Positions 36,900 to 48,470 of a stretch of 64,000 nucleotides of DNA are shown here, one piece after another. Both the position numbers and the translations under genes were made by a program. Positions within the stretch are counted from its first letter, which is position 1. Each line of letters begins with the position of its first letter. This DNA comes from Okapia johnstoni. Lineage: Eukaryota > Chordata > Mammalia > Artiodactyla > Giraffidae. The notes beneath the pieces are model-generated. The model had not been told where the DNA came from. It saw only the letters and a program-made list of their open reading frames with translations, and searched no databases. The stretch spans positions 14,855,001 to 14,919,000 of the forward strand of contig CM044311.1 of the NCBI GenBank assembly GCA_024291935.2. Direction: 5' to 3'.

Positions 36900-36972
36900 A
36901 CCGAACTCTCTCTTTTTTCTCTCTCCCCTCCCTTCTTTCTCTCTCCACTCTCTCCTTGTCTATGGACATCAG
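36900..36972 (+). promoter_or_regulatory. Extended polypyrimidine tract and 3' splice site
   Basis: About 60 bases before the exon at 36973 are almost entirely C and T, with many CTCT and TTCT blocks, interrupted only by single A residues (near 36943) and the tggaca just before the acatcag acceptor. This is much longer than the tracts before the other two exons here. Such CU blocks are the type of site bound by U2AF2 and by PTBP1; binding is inferred, not shown. Confidence 0.6.
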
Positions 36973-37230
36973 CATGTGACCAGCTGGCACTTGGTGTGGC
37001 TGCTCTCTTTGGTCCTTCTCATAGCTCCTCCGTCAGTGCTGTGCAGTCTATTTGCAATGCTCTTGAGGTTCCACATATACAGACTCGCTGGAAACACCCC
37101 TCCGTGGACAACAGAGACCTATTTTACATCAACCTCTACCCTGATTATGCAGCTATCAGCAGGGCAGTCTTGGATCTGGTCCTCTACTACAACTGGAAGA
37201 CAGTGACCGTGGTGTATGAAGATAGCACAG
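36973..37230 (+). CDS. GRIK1: GRIK1 internal exon (amino-terminal domain, lobe 1 core)
   Basis: This 258-bp exon continues the same frame: the Ala codon split after 32539 is completed by the first two bases here. It encodes 86 residues starting [17 protein letters not shown] and ending VVYEDSTG, the ligand-binding-protein-like core of the extracellular amino-terminal domain. Two cysteines are visible, in the ACDQ and SICNAL contexts; in kainate receptors the first is known to take part in a domain disulphide whose partner lies further downstream, outside this window. No N-glycosylation sequon is present. The acceptor is acatcag and the donor is gtatggg. The segment [13 protein letters not shown] fits GluK1, whereas GluK2 has different residues around WKTVTVVY. 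The intron just upstream ends in an unusually long pyrimidine tract. All codons are open and there is no sign of decay. Confidence 0.95.
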
Positions 37231-37974
37231 GTATGGGACACACAAGCCCTCACCTGGACATGTGTGATTGGCATAAAGAGAACCAGAGTATTCTCTAGGC
37301 ATCGACTCATCAGGCAGAGTGCATGAAAATGGTCTTTTATATGAAGCTAATTGAGTATTCTAGTTTGGAAGCTCCATGTGTAGCAGGCTCCTATTCTTTT
37401 GGGGGAGTTGATCCTTTCTGATGACCCTTTCATCATGAAACTTAGGGGCACTTAAAAAATAAATAAATATCACCTTATTGACATATGCTGTGATCCAATC
37501 TGAATAGTAAAGGTGCAATTTAATGTATCCAGCTCCATTAAGAATATGACCATGACTCCATTGTTAAATAAAACACAGAAAGTTTGGAAATGACCATTTC
37601 GAAGTATGATTCCAATTCAATAAGTAGCTATGCAAATGTCTTGAAAATTTCTAAGTTATATAAAGCAACCATACTCTAATAAAAACTAGTAAAAAATAAA
37701 GTACATCAACAGAAGAATCCAGTTAGAGGTTGTATCGATAGATCTGATCATTTCATGGGGAAAGGACTAGGAACCCAGGTAACGAGCCCTTAATGAAGCT
37801 TGCTTTGTTCCACCTGCTAACTTTAAGGTGAAGGGCAGACATGGGGTGCTGAACACCTCACTAGACATTTCTCTGACCTTACCCAATTGGAAGTTTCTTT
37901 TATTGGTACCTTCCCCCCTTGCCTTCTGTTTACATTTTGAGGTTTGTTGAGGTTACAGACCCCTTTCGTGTGGT

Positions 37975-38445
37975 TTAAATTCTGCCAGTAACTCTTTATT
38001 GTCCACATAGGAAAGTCCAAGTCCTTCTAATTTAAAGCTCTTCACCATCTAACCATTCTCATCTTCATTAACCCAAGTACTAGCTGAGCTACATCCCCAG
38101 TGTTCTCACATCATTTCTTAAAGACCCCCAAGTCCATTCCAAATCTTTCTTTCTGAGCTAGCCCCTCACTTTTGAAGGTCCTCTACATAACCTCCAAGGT
38201 GGTAAGCTCCCCCACTCTCCATGATCACACTCAACTCCCTTTTCTTTCTGAAGCTCTCTGAGACCACACTGGGAGTTAACAGCACATTATAAATATAAGC
38301 ATTATATTACTTGCTCCATGATCTGTTTAAATGTTTATGAGACTAGGAATTTCAAAAAATTGGAATTTTATCCTATTCATTTTTATAATCTGCTACCTAG
38401 CATAGTCCTGGAATATAGGAAAGTACTTAGTAATTACCTGTGGAA
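37975..38445 (+). mobile_element. L2 LINE 3' end
   Basis: Blocks ttcaccatctaaccattctc, tttctgaagctctctgagac and a final tagcatagtcctggaatata / acttagtaattacctgtgga order as in L2 ends. Confidence 0.6.
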
Positions 38446-39719
38446 AGAATAATGCTATTTTCTTTCTGAAATTTTTTCTTCAAGAATTGAAATTAGCTCC
38501 TTTCCGTAATCTATACATTTGGTAGTAAGGCTAATAAAATCATCAGCAAAAATTAACCAAACCAAACATTTCTAAGCTTTTTAATAGTATTTTACTTTTT
38601 CACTCTCTCTCACCAGATGCAAGCATTTACGGATACTATTCCTCAGAAGGTGAACAATAAGCCTTCTCTATTTGGCACTAAACTCTGTTCCCATTTTCAA
38701 CTGTCAGATAAAAGTGACTTTTGTGGTTGGAAATATGCATTTATGTATTGTCTTATACCCCATCTCATTTTAGAAAGAAGTGAACTAGGTAACTGCGTAT
38801 ATAATTTACAAATACTGTATTCAAAACAGTCCTACCAGGAAGGGTAAGCTGCTCATATAAGGGTAAGGCAGTCATATTTTTAGAGCTTCACCTGCTTGCT
38901 GTGAAGGAAGAAAATACATTATCAAATGAACTCCATAAGTATACTTAAAGAGCCTTATGATATATATTGTATTTATATATAGGTAGAGTAAGGCCTTTCA
39001 TGTTGTCTACCTTTGTACATAGAGAATTCCAGGAGTTAATAAACTAATACTATTTCCCATTATGTGGTACACCTTTAGCATACTTTTCTCTCATTATTTC
39101 TACCATTTCCAGCAAAATAGGACCATCTAAAAGGAAAACAAATCAATGAATAATATTGAGGCATCTGGATTTAATTTAAGAAAGTTTAACTAAAGGTGTG
39201 AGCATAACTTGTAGACTGCAAATTGTATTGAGAAAAATTATAATTTGCAAACGGATAATATAAAAGTTGGTATCCTAACCACCCTTTAGATTTCAAGTGA
39301 GTCCCCAAAACTGACAGCCATTTTGCATAGAGGGAATTTGAACTATCATTTCTATTACCTTTAAAAAGAAACTGAAATCTCTTCACTTCTATTCAGTTCA
39401 CCTGAGCACAGTTGCTCATTAAATACTTATTAAAATTGAAAAATCCAAAATGAGTTTGTGCTTGCCCATTAAGTTAGAGATGATTCATGGTAAAATGACT
39501 TTGCTCACAAAGACGTTAAAAATGTAAATGAGTAATCAATTGAACCATTAAATTGGAACCCAGAGAGTAAACAGGTCAACTGAGATCAATAAGAGCAGAC
39601 ATCTTTCGACTCTGAGTGGGTTTAATACTGCTTGACTCAGGGTTTTGGTTGCTGTAATTATCAAGCCATAAAAAGGAGAAAACTTACTAAACCTGAAGGA
39701 AAAGAAAGGACTTAGGTGT

Positions 39720-39905
39720 GCTCAGCACCCGCCCTTACACCAGAATTAAGTGCCCATTAAATAGAGCACTTTATTGGGATTTGTTTAGGAGTTTGTTAAA
39801 CAGCCTGAAGCCGGCACAGATGTCTATGGGACTAAATGGTCCATGACTCCCGCTGAAGTCAACGGGAACACTGTGCGTGTCTCTAAGGACAATGTCCAAA
39901 TCACT
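39720..39905 (+). other. Candidate ancient repeat or conserved noncoding segment
   Basis: The block gactcccgctgaagtcaacg resembles the tcccattgaagtcaatggg core of very old CR1-type amniote repeats. The segment is free of ruminant repeats and has higher GC than its neighbours. Confidence 0.35.
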
Positions 39906-40261
39906 ATATACTAGTAGGCAGAATTCTGTCCTCTAGAAGAGCAAGTGTAGAAAGACCCCAGAGAACAGTTACGGGGAGTGAAGTTTTGCCTTGCTTCCTC
40001 TCTCTCTCTGTTGCTGGGATGTTCTTCCCATCAGTCACCTACTTCTCTCTGACTCCCACACTTACCCTAGGCAATGGGAAACTGCTGCTCATTGGTCATC
40101 CCCTCTTTTTCATTAGACCCCTGGTGAAAGCCTGGCTTCCATCCCTCCACACGCATCAAAAAGAGCTGAGATGCTGAGCACCAAATGCAGTGTGGAGAAT
40201 ATTCAGCAGTTTCTGCTTTCTCAAGGCCAATGTTAGTGAAATGTAACCACCGGCAATTCTG

Positions 40262-40775
40262 TAGAACAATGGCCTGCAAACTTTTTCTCAAAGGGGCTAG
40301 ATACTAATACTCTATAGTTCAGGTTTTATGAGCCATAGTGCCTTGGTCACAACTATTCTGTTGATGTAGCAAGAAAACAGTCACAGACAGTATGGAAATG
40401 GGCAAGTATAGTGTGTTCTAATAAACCTTTGGGATTCCTTAATAGCTCAGTTGGTAAAGAATCCGCCTGCAATACAGGAGACCCCAGTTCGATTCCTGGG
40501 TCAGGAAGATCCACTAGAGAAGGGATAAGCTACCCACTCCAGTATTCTTGGGCTTCCCTTGTGGCTTAGCTGGTAAAGAATCCGCCTGCAATGTGGGAGA
40601 CCTGGGTTCAATTCCTGGGTTGGGAAAATCCCCTGGAGAAGGGAAAGGCTACCCACTCCAGTCTTCTGGCCTGGAGAATTCCATAGACTGTAAAGTCCAT
40701 GGGGTCGCAAAGAGTTCGACACGACTGAGTGACTTACACTGCACTAATAAACCTTTATTTACAACAAATAAGGGA
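40262..40775. mobile_element. hAT-like DNA element split by a dimeric SINE
   Basis: Left part atggcctgcaaactttttct and cagtcacagacagtatggaa, right part ataaacctttatttacaaca. These resemble the internal order of a mammalian hAT-type element; the family name is uncertain. Confidence 0.55.
40431..40743 (+). mobile_element. Dimeric Bov-tA SINE in one TSD
   Basis: The first unit (40431 to about 40549) stops at cactccagtattctt and the second, complete Bov-tA2-like unit begins gggcttcccttgtggcttag. A single TSD ctaataaaccttt at 40418-40430 and 40744-40756 encloses both. Confidence 0.92.
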
Positions 40776-41699
40776 GCCAGTGTGGTTGGATTACAGTGAG
40801 AGGGAAGATGTGACTGTGTCACACTTGTGGGCCTTAAAGATCGTGGAGGGCTTTGTAGATTACTGGAACAAGCTTCAGTTCCTCATGAATGGGCAGCCAT
40901 TGCACAGTTTTCAGAAGAGGAATGACATGATCAAATTCATATCATAAAAAGATCACTCTGGCCTTCGTATTAATAAAATGACATAGAGAGGCAAGCATAA
41001 AATCGGTGGCTCCTACAGAAATCAAGGCAAGAGATGAAAGTGATAGCAATAGAGGAGTGAGGAATGGTCAGATACTGGAAGTATTTTGATGTTGAGCTAG
41101 CATAATGCTCTGAGGGAGTGTAGACTGGATGAAAGAAATAGAGGAGTCAAAGCTTTTCGGCCAGAGCCAAAGGATGGAGTTACCTTTGCCTGAGATGGGA
41201 AAAGGTGTACAAGGACATAGTTTACAGAAATAAGGATATCAGTGATTCAGTCATAAATATGTTCTTTGATTTTGCAGTGTCTAGTAGACTTCCATATGTA
41301 GTTGAGGAGTAGGCAGTTAATATATGAATCTGGAGGTCAGGAATGTAGTGTACACTGGGATACAAACTGAAGGGTCCTCAGGATACTGATGGAACTAGAT
41401 GAGGTCATCAATTAAGTCAGTTCCATCCAGATATGTTCATAAAACATAGTACTTAACATTTTTTTTTTTAATCCATGGTTGCCTTAAGTCATTTTTTGGA
41501 CACATCAGAGCATGAAATTTATAAAATGCAGCCTACAATAAAGAAGTATTATCTGTCACTTACTTAAAACATAGTCTCAAAGTTTTACAATGAGAATTCA
41601 TTTGAAATAATCTAACATATATAAAAATGTCAGTGATTGAAAGAAACACTGAATCCAGAAAGAAAACCCAAGAAAAATGACAACCACAAAAATTACAAC

Positions 41700-41830
41700 T
41701 AAAGTCTCAAAGTGCTGACTGATTGCCATGCACTATTCTAATTATCGAATGTAATTAACTCATTTAAGATGTTCAACCACCCTGTAAGTAAGTGCAATAG
41801 CTACTCTTTGGCTATATTTAAACAGTGACT
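41700..41830 (+). mobile_element. MIR-like SINE fragment
   Basis: Order tgccatgcactattctaatt, ttaactcatttaagatgttc, ccaccctgtaagtaagtgca is typical of the MIR core. Confidence 0.5.
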
Positions 41831-42015
41831 TGGGTTTGTCATGCCTATGATATTTTCCTTCATTTCCCCCAAAGAAAACAGAAATATACTGTATAGAAGC
41901 AAGAACCTTGACAAAGGTCTAAAATTTGGACTTGAAGAAAATTTAAACATTTTGACATAGGTGGTAAAGCCAAAAAATAAGCAATCAGTACCAAGTAAAG
42001 GAATATGTGAATTTT

Positions 42016-42700
42016 TCACCTTCAGTTCAGTTCAGTTCAGTCACTCAGTCGTGTCTGTCTCTTTGCGGCCCCATGAACTGCAGCACGCCAGGCCTCCCTG
42101 TCCATCACCAACTCCCAGAGTCTACCCAAACCCATGTCCATCAAGTCGGTGATGCCATCCAACCATCTCATCCTCTGTCGTCCCCTTCTCCTCCCGCCCC
42201 CAATCCTACCCAGCATTAGGGTCTTTTCCAATGAGTCAACCCTTCGCATGAGGTGGCCAAAGTATTGGAGTTTCAGCTTCAACATCAGTCCTTCCAATGA
42301 ACACCCAGGATTGGTCTCTTTTAGGATGGATTTATTGGATCTCCTTGCAGTCCAAGGGACTCTCAAGAGTCTTCTCCAACACCACATTTCAAAAGCATCA
42401 ATTCTTCGGCGCTCAGCCTTCTTCACTGTCCAACTCTCACATCCATACATGACCACTGGAAAAACCATAGCCTTGACTAGACGGACTTTTGTTGGCAAAG
42501 TAATGTTTCTGCTTTTAAATATGCTATCTAGGTTGGCCATAACCTTCCTTCCAAGGAGTAAGCGTCTTTTAATTTCATGGCTGCAGTCACCATCAGCAGT
42601 GATTCTGGAGCCCCAAAAAATGAAGTCTGACACTGTTTCCACTGTTTCCCCATCTATTTCCCATGAAATGATGGGACCAGATGCCTTAGCAATCATAATT
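42016..42700 (-). mobile_element. BovB 3' copy with a long open reverse transcriptase end
   Basis: The minus strand is open from 42696 to 42037 (219 codons) for the C-terminal part of the BovB RTE reverse transcriptase. Visible pieces are [49 protein letters not shown] and [13 protein letters not shown]. The catalytic reverse transcriptase core and the endonuclease are absent, so it is a 5'-truncated copy. A (ttcag)4 array at 42021-42040 forms the 3' tail. The open frame may simply reflect youth. Confidence 0.92.
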
Positions 42701-43689
42701 TACATCTCTGTGTTGTTATGTTATGATCACCTGGACTAGCCAAAACACTCTGCTACACACCCTCCTACAGTCCTACCTGAAGTAGCTGGAGAATGGAAAA
42801 TCCTGGGCACTCAGCACCAACGGGATAATATATTACAGTTCTCTTTCTTCTGCCCTTACTCTTTCTACCCTTTCTTTACCCCCTCTAATCCTCTGACCAG
42901 AACCCCATTCAAATTTTCAGAGTTCTGCTTAGGAAACCAATCTTTAGATATTTCATGGTGATTTATTATTTTTAGCTACCATTGATATTAGCCAGAATTC
43001 AGGACCAAAACATACCGATGGAGCTAACTAGCACATAGTTAATCTTGAATATTTTGACTAGATTCTTCTGTGGGGCTCTTTGCCATTAAGAGACACAGTT
43101 TTTCTTTTGGGCAGTCTTTAGCCTTTTTTGATGCCCTTTTAAAAAACCATATATATGAATATCTGCACTTAAAAGTGCTGTATTTCCCCAGGTAACTCAC
43201 TCACTTCCCCATCTCCATTTCTCAGTCTGGTTTTTTCACCCCCTTTGGAGAGTATAGAGATCCCCTTAAGAATCCTATTAGATTTGGATATATTAATATA
43301 CCAACATATTTGTGAAATGCCATTTTGCATGTTTCCAAGTTCACATGAAGATGAAATTAATCTTTAAAATGTGTGATCTTATCTTTGGGTCCCAGTGGTT
43401 TATCACATTCATTTTCATGACATCAAATCCATGGATGTGGTACATATAAATGAACAGGGAATTGGATTAAGACTCCAGAAAACCTAGGTACTTTTCTTTT
43501 GAACTGCTGCTCATTAAATATAACTGGAGCTGTCCAAAAATGGATTGAGCTGCAAAAAGTGAGGTAGAGAATTTATCAAACTAATAGGTGTTCAGCAGCA
43601 TCTGTGTAGAGGGGATTCATGCATCAAGGAGGGGTTTGACCTTTAAGGTCTCTTCCAATGCTTGGCATCTGTGGCTCATTTTCAGGGCC

Positions 43690-43845
43690 AATTCAAACAA
43701 TTAACCTCACTCTACCTCACTTTCCTTACTGTAAAATAGCACTGACACCTAACCACCGCAGAGATGTCTTCTGAGGTTTACTGAGCTATTTATAAGACAT
43801 GTAGGATACTTCATAAGAAGGGGCAATGAAAATAGAAAAGTTTAT
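43690..43845 (+). mobile_element. MIR-like fragment
   Basis: ctcactttccttactgtaaaatagc followed by gaggtttactgagctattta is the MIR 3' half pattern. Confidence 0.4.
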
Positions 43846-44185
43846 TATTATTTAAGGAGAAGACAGGGGAATTTTTAAACTTTTACTAGAAATAGCAGAT
43901 TCTTTTTTTCTCCTCCATATGCTCCACCTGTTCCCAGAGTTGATGTGCATGCAAATCCGCATTTTTCTGTGTCATGTCTGAGTGCACAGAGCAGATAGAT
44001 GGCCCAAGAAAGTGTTTAGAATTGGCCACTTGGACATTTTTGAAACTTATCTCTACGTGCAGAGCCCCACTCAAACTCATATGGAATAAACAGGCTCCTT
44101 GCTCTCAAGCAAACACTTTTCAAACCACAAGTGCAGTTTACCATCATTGCATTGCTGGAGGTGGGAGTGGAGGAAGGAGGCTCAC

Positions 44186-44985
44186 GTTTTGTCTTTTTAT
44201 TGAGAAAGATTTGAAGTTATGGAAAAATGGCAAGAAATATACAGTGAACTCCTATACATCCTACATCTAAGTTTAGCAGCTGTCATCATTTGCCCTGTGC
44301 TTCCCTGGTAGCTCAGACAGTAAAGCGTCTGCCTGCAATGCGGGAGACCTGGGTTCAATCCCTGGGTGGGGAAGATCCCCTGGAGAAGGAAATGGCAACC
44401 CACTCCAGTACCCTTGGCTGGAAAATTCCATGGGCATGGATGGAGGAGCCTGGTAGGCTACAGTCCATGGGATCACAAAGAGTCAGGCATGACTGAGCAA
44501 CTTCACTTCACCTCATCATTTGCCCACATTTGATTTAATACTCTACGAGTCTCTCAGTGCAAAAGCAGCAACAATAACAAATAGTAGTGTTGTTGAACTA
44601 TTTGCAAGTCAGTGGCAGACAGCATGACTATTTTACACCTAAATAAATGAGTGTATATTTCCTAAAACCAAGGATCTTCCATTTTTATAACCACACTACA
44701 ATGATCAAATATAGGAAACTTAACATTGATACAATTTTTATACATCTATATCAATATTAATATCAATAGAGATATATGATACACCAGTTTCTCTAATTAT
44801 CCCAATTGCATTTTTAAAAAATTCAGGATCTCTCATTGCATTTATTTGTCATGTCCTTTTAGTCTCCTTTGGTCTAAAGCAATTTGACTTTTCCTTGTCT
44901 TTCACGACTTTAACATTTCTGAAGAGTCCACATCAATTTTACCTTAGAATGTCCCTCAGTTAGATTTGTTTAGTTGCCTCCATTT
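44186..44985. mobile_element. Old L1-type 3' region split by a SINE
   Basis: Blocks gaactcctatacatcctaca, cattgcatttatttgtcatg, cttttagtctcctttggtct and agaatgtccctcagttagat are in the order of an old L1 3' UTR repeat. The SINE at 44296-44512 interrupts it. Confidence 0.55.
44296..44512 (+). mobile_element. Bov-tA SINE
   Basis: Head gcttccctggtagctcagac; the middle has an extra ggcatggat duplication. TSD tcatcatttgccc at 44283-44295 and 44513-44525, perfect over 13 bases. Confidence 0.93.
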
Positions 44986-45016
44986 CTGCATTTTTAAGGT
45001 TTTTGAAGTGTCCCTG

Positions 45017-45222
45017 GGCTTCCTGGGTGGCTCAGTGGTAAAGAATCCTCCTGCAATGCAGGAGACACCAATTCAATCCCTGGGTTAAGGCAGATCCCCT
45101 GGAGAAGGAAATGGCAACCTACTCCAGTATTCTTGCCTGGGAAATCCCATGGACAGAGGAGCTTGGTGGGCTACAGTCCATGGGGTTGCAAAAGAGCTAG
45201 ACATGATGTAGTGACTAAACAA
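45017..45222 (+). mobile_element. Bov-tA SINE
   Basis: Head gggcttcctgggtggctcag, body ggcaacctactccagtattc, tail gcaaaagagctagacatgat. Confidence 0.9.
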
Positions 45223-45375
45223 TGGCAAACTACTGCAGTGGGCTAGAAAACCCATCACCATTGCCAGGTTTGCCTGCACCCTTACCATTCTCTCCAATCG
45301 GACTCCAATCCTGGAAGCAGTGGGTGACTTGGGCAGGGTGTCACCCACACCTAGGAGGACCATTAGCAAAATTAG

Positions 45376-45577
45376 GAAGTGAAGTGAAGTGAAAGTCACT
45401 CAGTCGTGTCCGACCCTTTGCGACCGCATGGACTATACAGCCCATGGAATTCTCTCAGCCAGAACACTGGAGTGGGTAGCTGTTCCCTTCTCCAGGGGAT
45501 CTTCCCGACGCAGGAATCGAACAGGGGTCTCCTGCATTGCAGGTGGTTTCTTTACCAACTGCGCTATCAGGGAAGCC
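45376..45577 (-). mobile_element. Bov-tA2-like SINE
   Basis: Starts with a gaagt repeat tail (gaagtgaagtgaagtgaaag), head ctatcagggaagcc. TSD tagcaaaattag at 45364-45375 and 45578-45589. Confidence 0.93.
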
Positions 45578-46369
45578 TAGCAAAATTAGAAGTAGTGTCC
45601 AAATCAATTTTCTTTCCCTGAAGTAATGACTAGTTTAAAAACAAGTTTTAACTTCTTTGCAATGAAATGTAAATGATTAATGGATTGCTGCAAAATGCAA
45701 ACAAAAGGGAAGGCTTTCTCTAAATTTTTGTCTCCTGTGAACTAAAAAAAGCCTTTTGAATTGTAAATTCTGCTGTTTGTTAATGAGAGCAGAAAGGTTG
45801 TTTTTTTCTTTTTTGAAAGCAAACAATTGCTTTGGAAGAGAAATGTAAACCTCCCCTTCCTTGCTCTTTGTTCTTTCTACATCTTGGGTCTGTAATCTTT
45901 CAGTCTGCTGATCCTCTCTATCCTGAGACAAATTCACCTGTATATGGACAAAATGAGTAAATTAGGGCTTAGCAGTGAGTTTCTCCAAAAGATAAATTTA
46001 GTCCAATTAAAAGCTAGTCTTTTGTACTGAGTTCTCCTTTCTCTTCTATTGGTATTAAAAACTTTCTTTTATGAAACAATTGTGAAAGCTCACAGTTACT
46101 TTTTTGGAGGAGGAGGGAGCCTGCTTACTTAATGGATTCATTTGCCAAATAAAGGTTGAATGCTTTGTGCTGGTCTAAAGTTCTTTCTTTCTCTCCATTT
46201 ATTTACACAGACATTTATTGGTATAGTTAGTTAGTCATTCAGTCAGTTAAATATTTGATCTTAAATTTCATAGTCAGGAGGGGTGATTGATTTCGTGAAA
46301 AGAGCCCTGGATTGAGCAGTCAGAGGTGGATCTGGCTTTATGCCCTGGATCTGCCACCCAGTAGACATA

Positions 46370-47052
46370 CTCAACATTAAAAAAACTGAGTTCATGCCAT
46401 CAGGCCCCATCATTTCATGGCAAATAGAAGGGGAAAAAGTGGAAGCAGGGACAGATTTTCTCTTCTTAAGCTCCAGAATCACTGCAGGTGGTGACTGCAG
46501 CCATGAAATTAGAAGACAATTGTTTCTTGGAAGGAAGGCTATGACAAACCTAGATGGTGCATTAAAAAGTAAAGACGCTACTTTGCCAACAAAGTCCTTA
46601 TGGTCAAAGCTGCGTTTTTTATAGTAGTCATGTACAGATGTGAGAGTTAGACCATAGAGAAGACTGAGCGCCTAAGAATTGATGCTTTTGAATTGTGGTG
46701 CTGGAGAGGACTCTTGAGAGTCCCTTGGACAGCAAGGAGACCAAACCAGTCAATCCTAAGGGAAATCAACCCTGAATACTCATTGCAAGGACTGATGCTG
46801 AAGCTGAAGCTCCAGTACTTTGACCACCTGATGAGAACAGCCAACTCATTAGAAAATACCCTGATGCTGGGAAAGATTGAAGGCAAATCAAGAAGAGGGC
46901 AGCAGAGGATGACACAGTTAGAAAGCGTCACTGACTCAGTGAACATGAGCTTTAGCAAATTCAGGGAGATAGTGGAGGACAAGGAAGCCTGGCATACTAC
47001 AGTCCATGGGGTTGCAAAGAGTTGAACATGACTTAGTGACTGAATAACAGCA
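46370..47052 (+). mobile_element. BovB 3' copy, frameshifted
   Basis: Encodes PSGPIISWQIEGEKVEAGTD, then after frame loss near 46600, [20 protein letters not shown] and SRRGQQRMTQLESVTDS. This is the same C-terminal reverse transcriptase region as at 42016-42700 in the opposite orientation. Confidence 0.9.
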
Positions 47053-47179
47053 AGCCTTAACACAACGTTGAGCAAGCTGGTCCAGCCCCAATTAGCCTTG
47101 GGTTGAATAATTTATGAAATTTAGTAATAAGAGATGTCCATGAACATCACAAGATTTGATGGAATGACATCCTTCTATG

Positions 47180-47290
47180 GGCTGTAAGGCCCTTAAAGCA
47201 AGATGTGTTCATGTGTTTCCAACTCTTAGTGTGATACTTGGCATACAGTGAACAGCCAGGAAATGTTTTCCCATAAGCATGAATGAATGA
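47180..47290 (+). mobile_element. L2/MIR-type tail
   Basis: gtgatacttggcatacagtg and a final gcatgaatgaatgaa. Confidence 0.5.
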
Positions 47291-47689
47291 AGGGAGAGAA
47301 AGGATTCAACTTTAAAGGCTCTTAATGTGTCTAAGTCGTCATGATAGGAAGATGCACTTCAAGACTGACATTCCATTTAGCAAAGAACAAAAGAGCAGCT
47401 CGTGGCAGCATATGAAATGAAATTCTTAAATTTTTGCTCATTTTATTTAAAGGCCACGTTGATCTCCCTTGTGGTCATGCTCAAATTAAAAAAAAAATCT
47501 GATTGTAAAGCAGGAGTACAATAGGGAAAAAAAATTACGGGAGAGACTCACAAGCAGCCTAGAGTAAAGAAGAAAGGAGAGTGGGTACCTCTTTCAACTT
47601 TTTCCCCACCCCATCAAATAATCCAAAGTTATACCTGTTCCCTCAAGCATCAACAAATTTGTATTTGCAATGCATGATAGTGACATGGA

Positions 47690-47860
47690 AAGACTGAGAG
47701 CTGGACCCACAGGCAATTTGAATCCATGGCTCCTCCTGTCTTTGGAATCATGAGTAAGTTACTTCATTGCTCTGAGCCTTGGTTTTTGTACTTAAAATAA
47801 TGAAGATGATAACACTTTCTTCATAGGGTTATTGTGAAGATGAACAAATACACAAGTCAG
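47690..47860 (+). mobile_element. MIR SINE
   Basis: Order gagtaagttacttcattgct, gagccttggtttttgtactt, tcatagggttattgtgaaga is a clear MIR layout. Confidence 0.7.
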
Positions 47861-47944
47861 TGTGCTCAGTTTTCTTCTATTAGTTACCCACCAGGCGCTC
47901 AGGACAAGTGATTCTGGAAGTAAGAGGACAAGTAACCTATCCAT

Positions 47945-48178
47945 GCTTGTGAGTCCAACTCTTTGCAACCCCACAGATTGTATAGCCCATGGGTACAGCC
48001 CGTGGGTACAGCCCGTGGCTCCTTTGTCCAAGGGATTCTCCAGACAAGAATACTGGAGTGGTTTGCCACTTCCCCCTCCAAGGCATCTTCCCAACCCAGG
48101 GATCGAACTGGCATCTCCTGTGTCTCCTGCATTGCAGGCAGATTCTTTACCTACTGAACCATTGAGCCACTGAGGAAG
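47945..48178 (-). mobile_element. Bov-tA SINE with internal 13-bp tandem repeat
   Basis: Otherwise standard, but gcccatgggtaca (47985-47997), gcccgtgggtaca (47998-48010) and a partial third unit (from 48011) expand the cccatgg block. The head also has an extra gaaccatt before gagccactg. Confidence 0.88.
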
Positions 48179-48470
48179 TAGGTGAGGTAATTGGGAGACT
48201 TCATCCACATCAGTACTGGGAGTCTTCAATCACACTGATTGATTTGCAAAGAAGCAAGTTCTCAGGAAGTTAAAAAATAAAGAAGGATAATGAGCACTAC
48301 ATTTTGATATGATTCTACAACTCCTTCTTCCCTTGCTCTGGTTCATTTGACCCTGAAGAGTAACTTTCTCTCAAATTTACTGTACTTTAGAACCACACCT
48401 ACCCAAGGTATGAGAGAACTCATAACACCTTAGACACAAAAATGTAGCTTCTAGGGGAAAGGGTAAAAGA

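Larger units (their letters stand above)
32540..36972 (+). other. Complete GRIK1 intron, 4433 bp
   Basis: Bounded by gtaact at its 5' end and acatcag at its 3' end, with split-codon phase 1 on both sides. It contains an L1 tail, a CHR SINE, four Bov-tA-type pieces and a mariner hairpin. Unassigned stretches are 32540-33018, 33101-33460, 33660-34878 (with an A18 run near 33804-33822 and a CT/CA-rich tract at about 34050-34142), 35087-35310, 35574-35779, 35860-36140 and 36334-36900. Confidence 0.93.

Noticed and set aside
36879..37298. 139-codon open frame as a separate protein
   Set aside because: It only reads through the 258-bp GRIK1 exon into both introns; AG/GT borders and phase define the true coding part.
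38617..38847. Possible extra exon after ctctctcaccag
   Set aside because: An acceptor-like site precedes an open stretch, but there is no similarity to the receptor and the known exon order 258 bp to 182 bp joins perfectly without it.
42037..42696. 219-codon minus-strand open frame as a host gene
   Set aside because: Its motifs are those of the BovB reverse transcriptase C-terminal end and it lies wholly inside a BovB copy.
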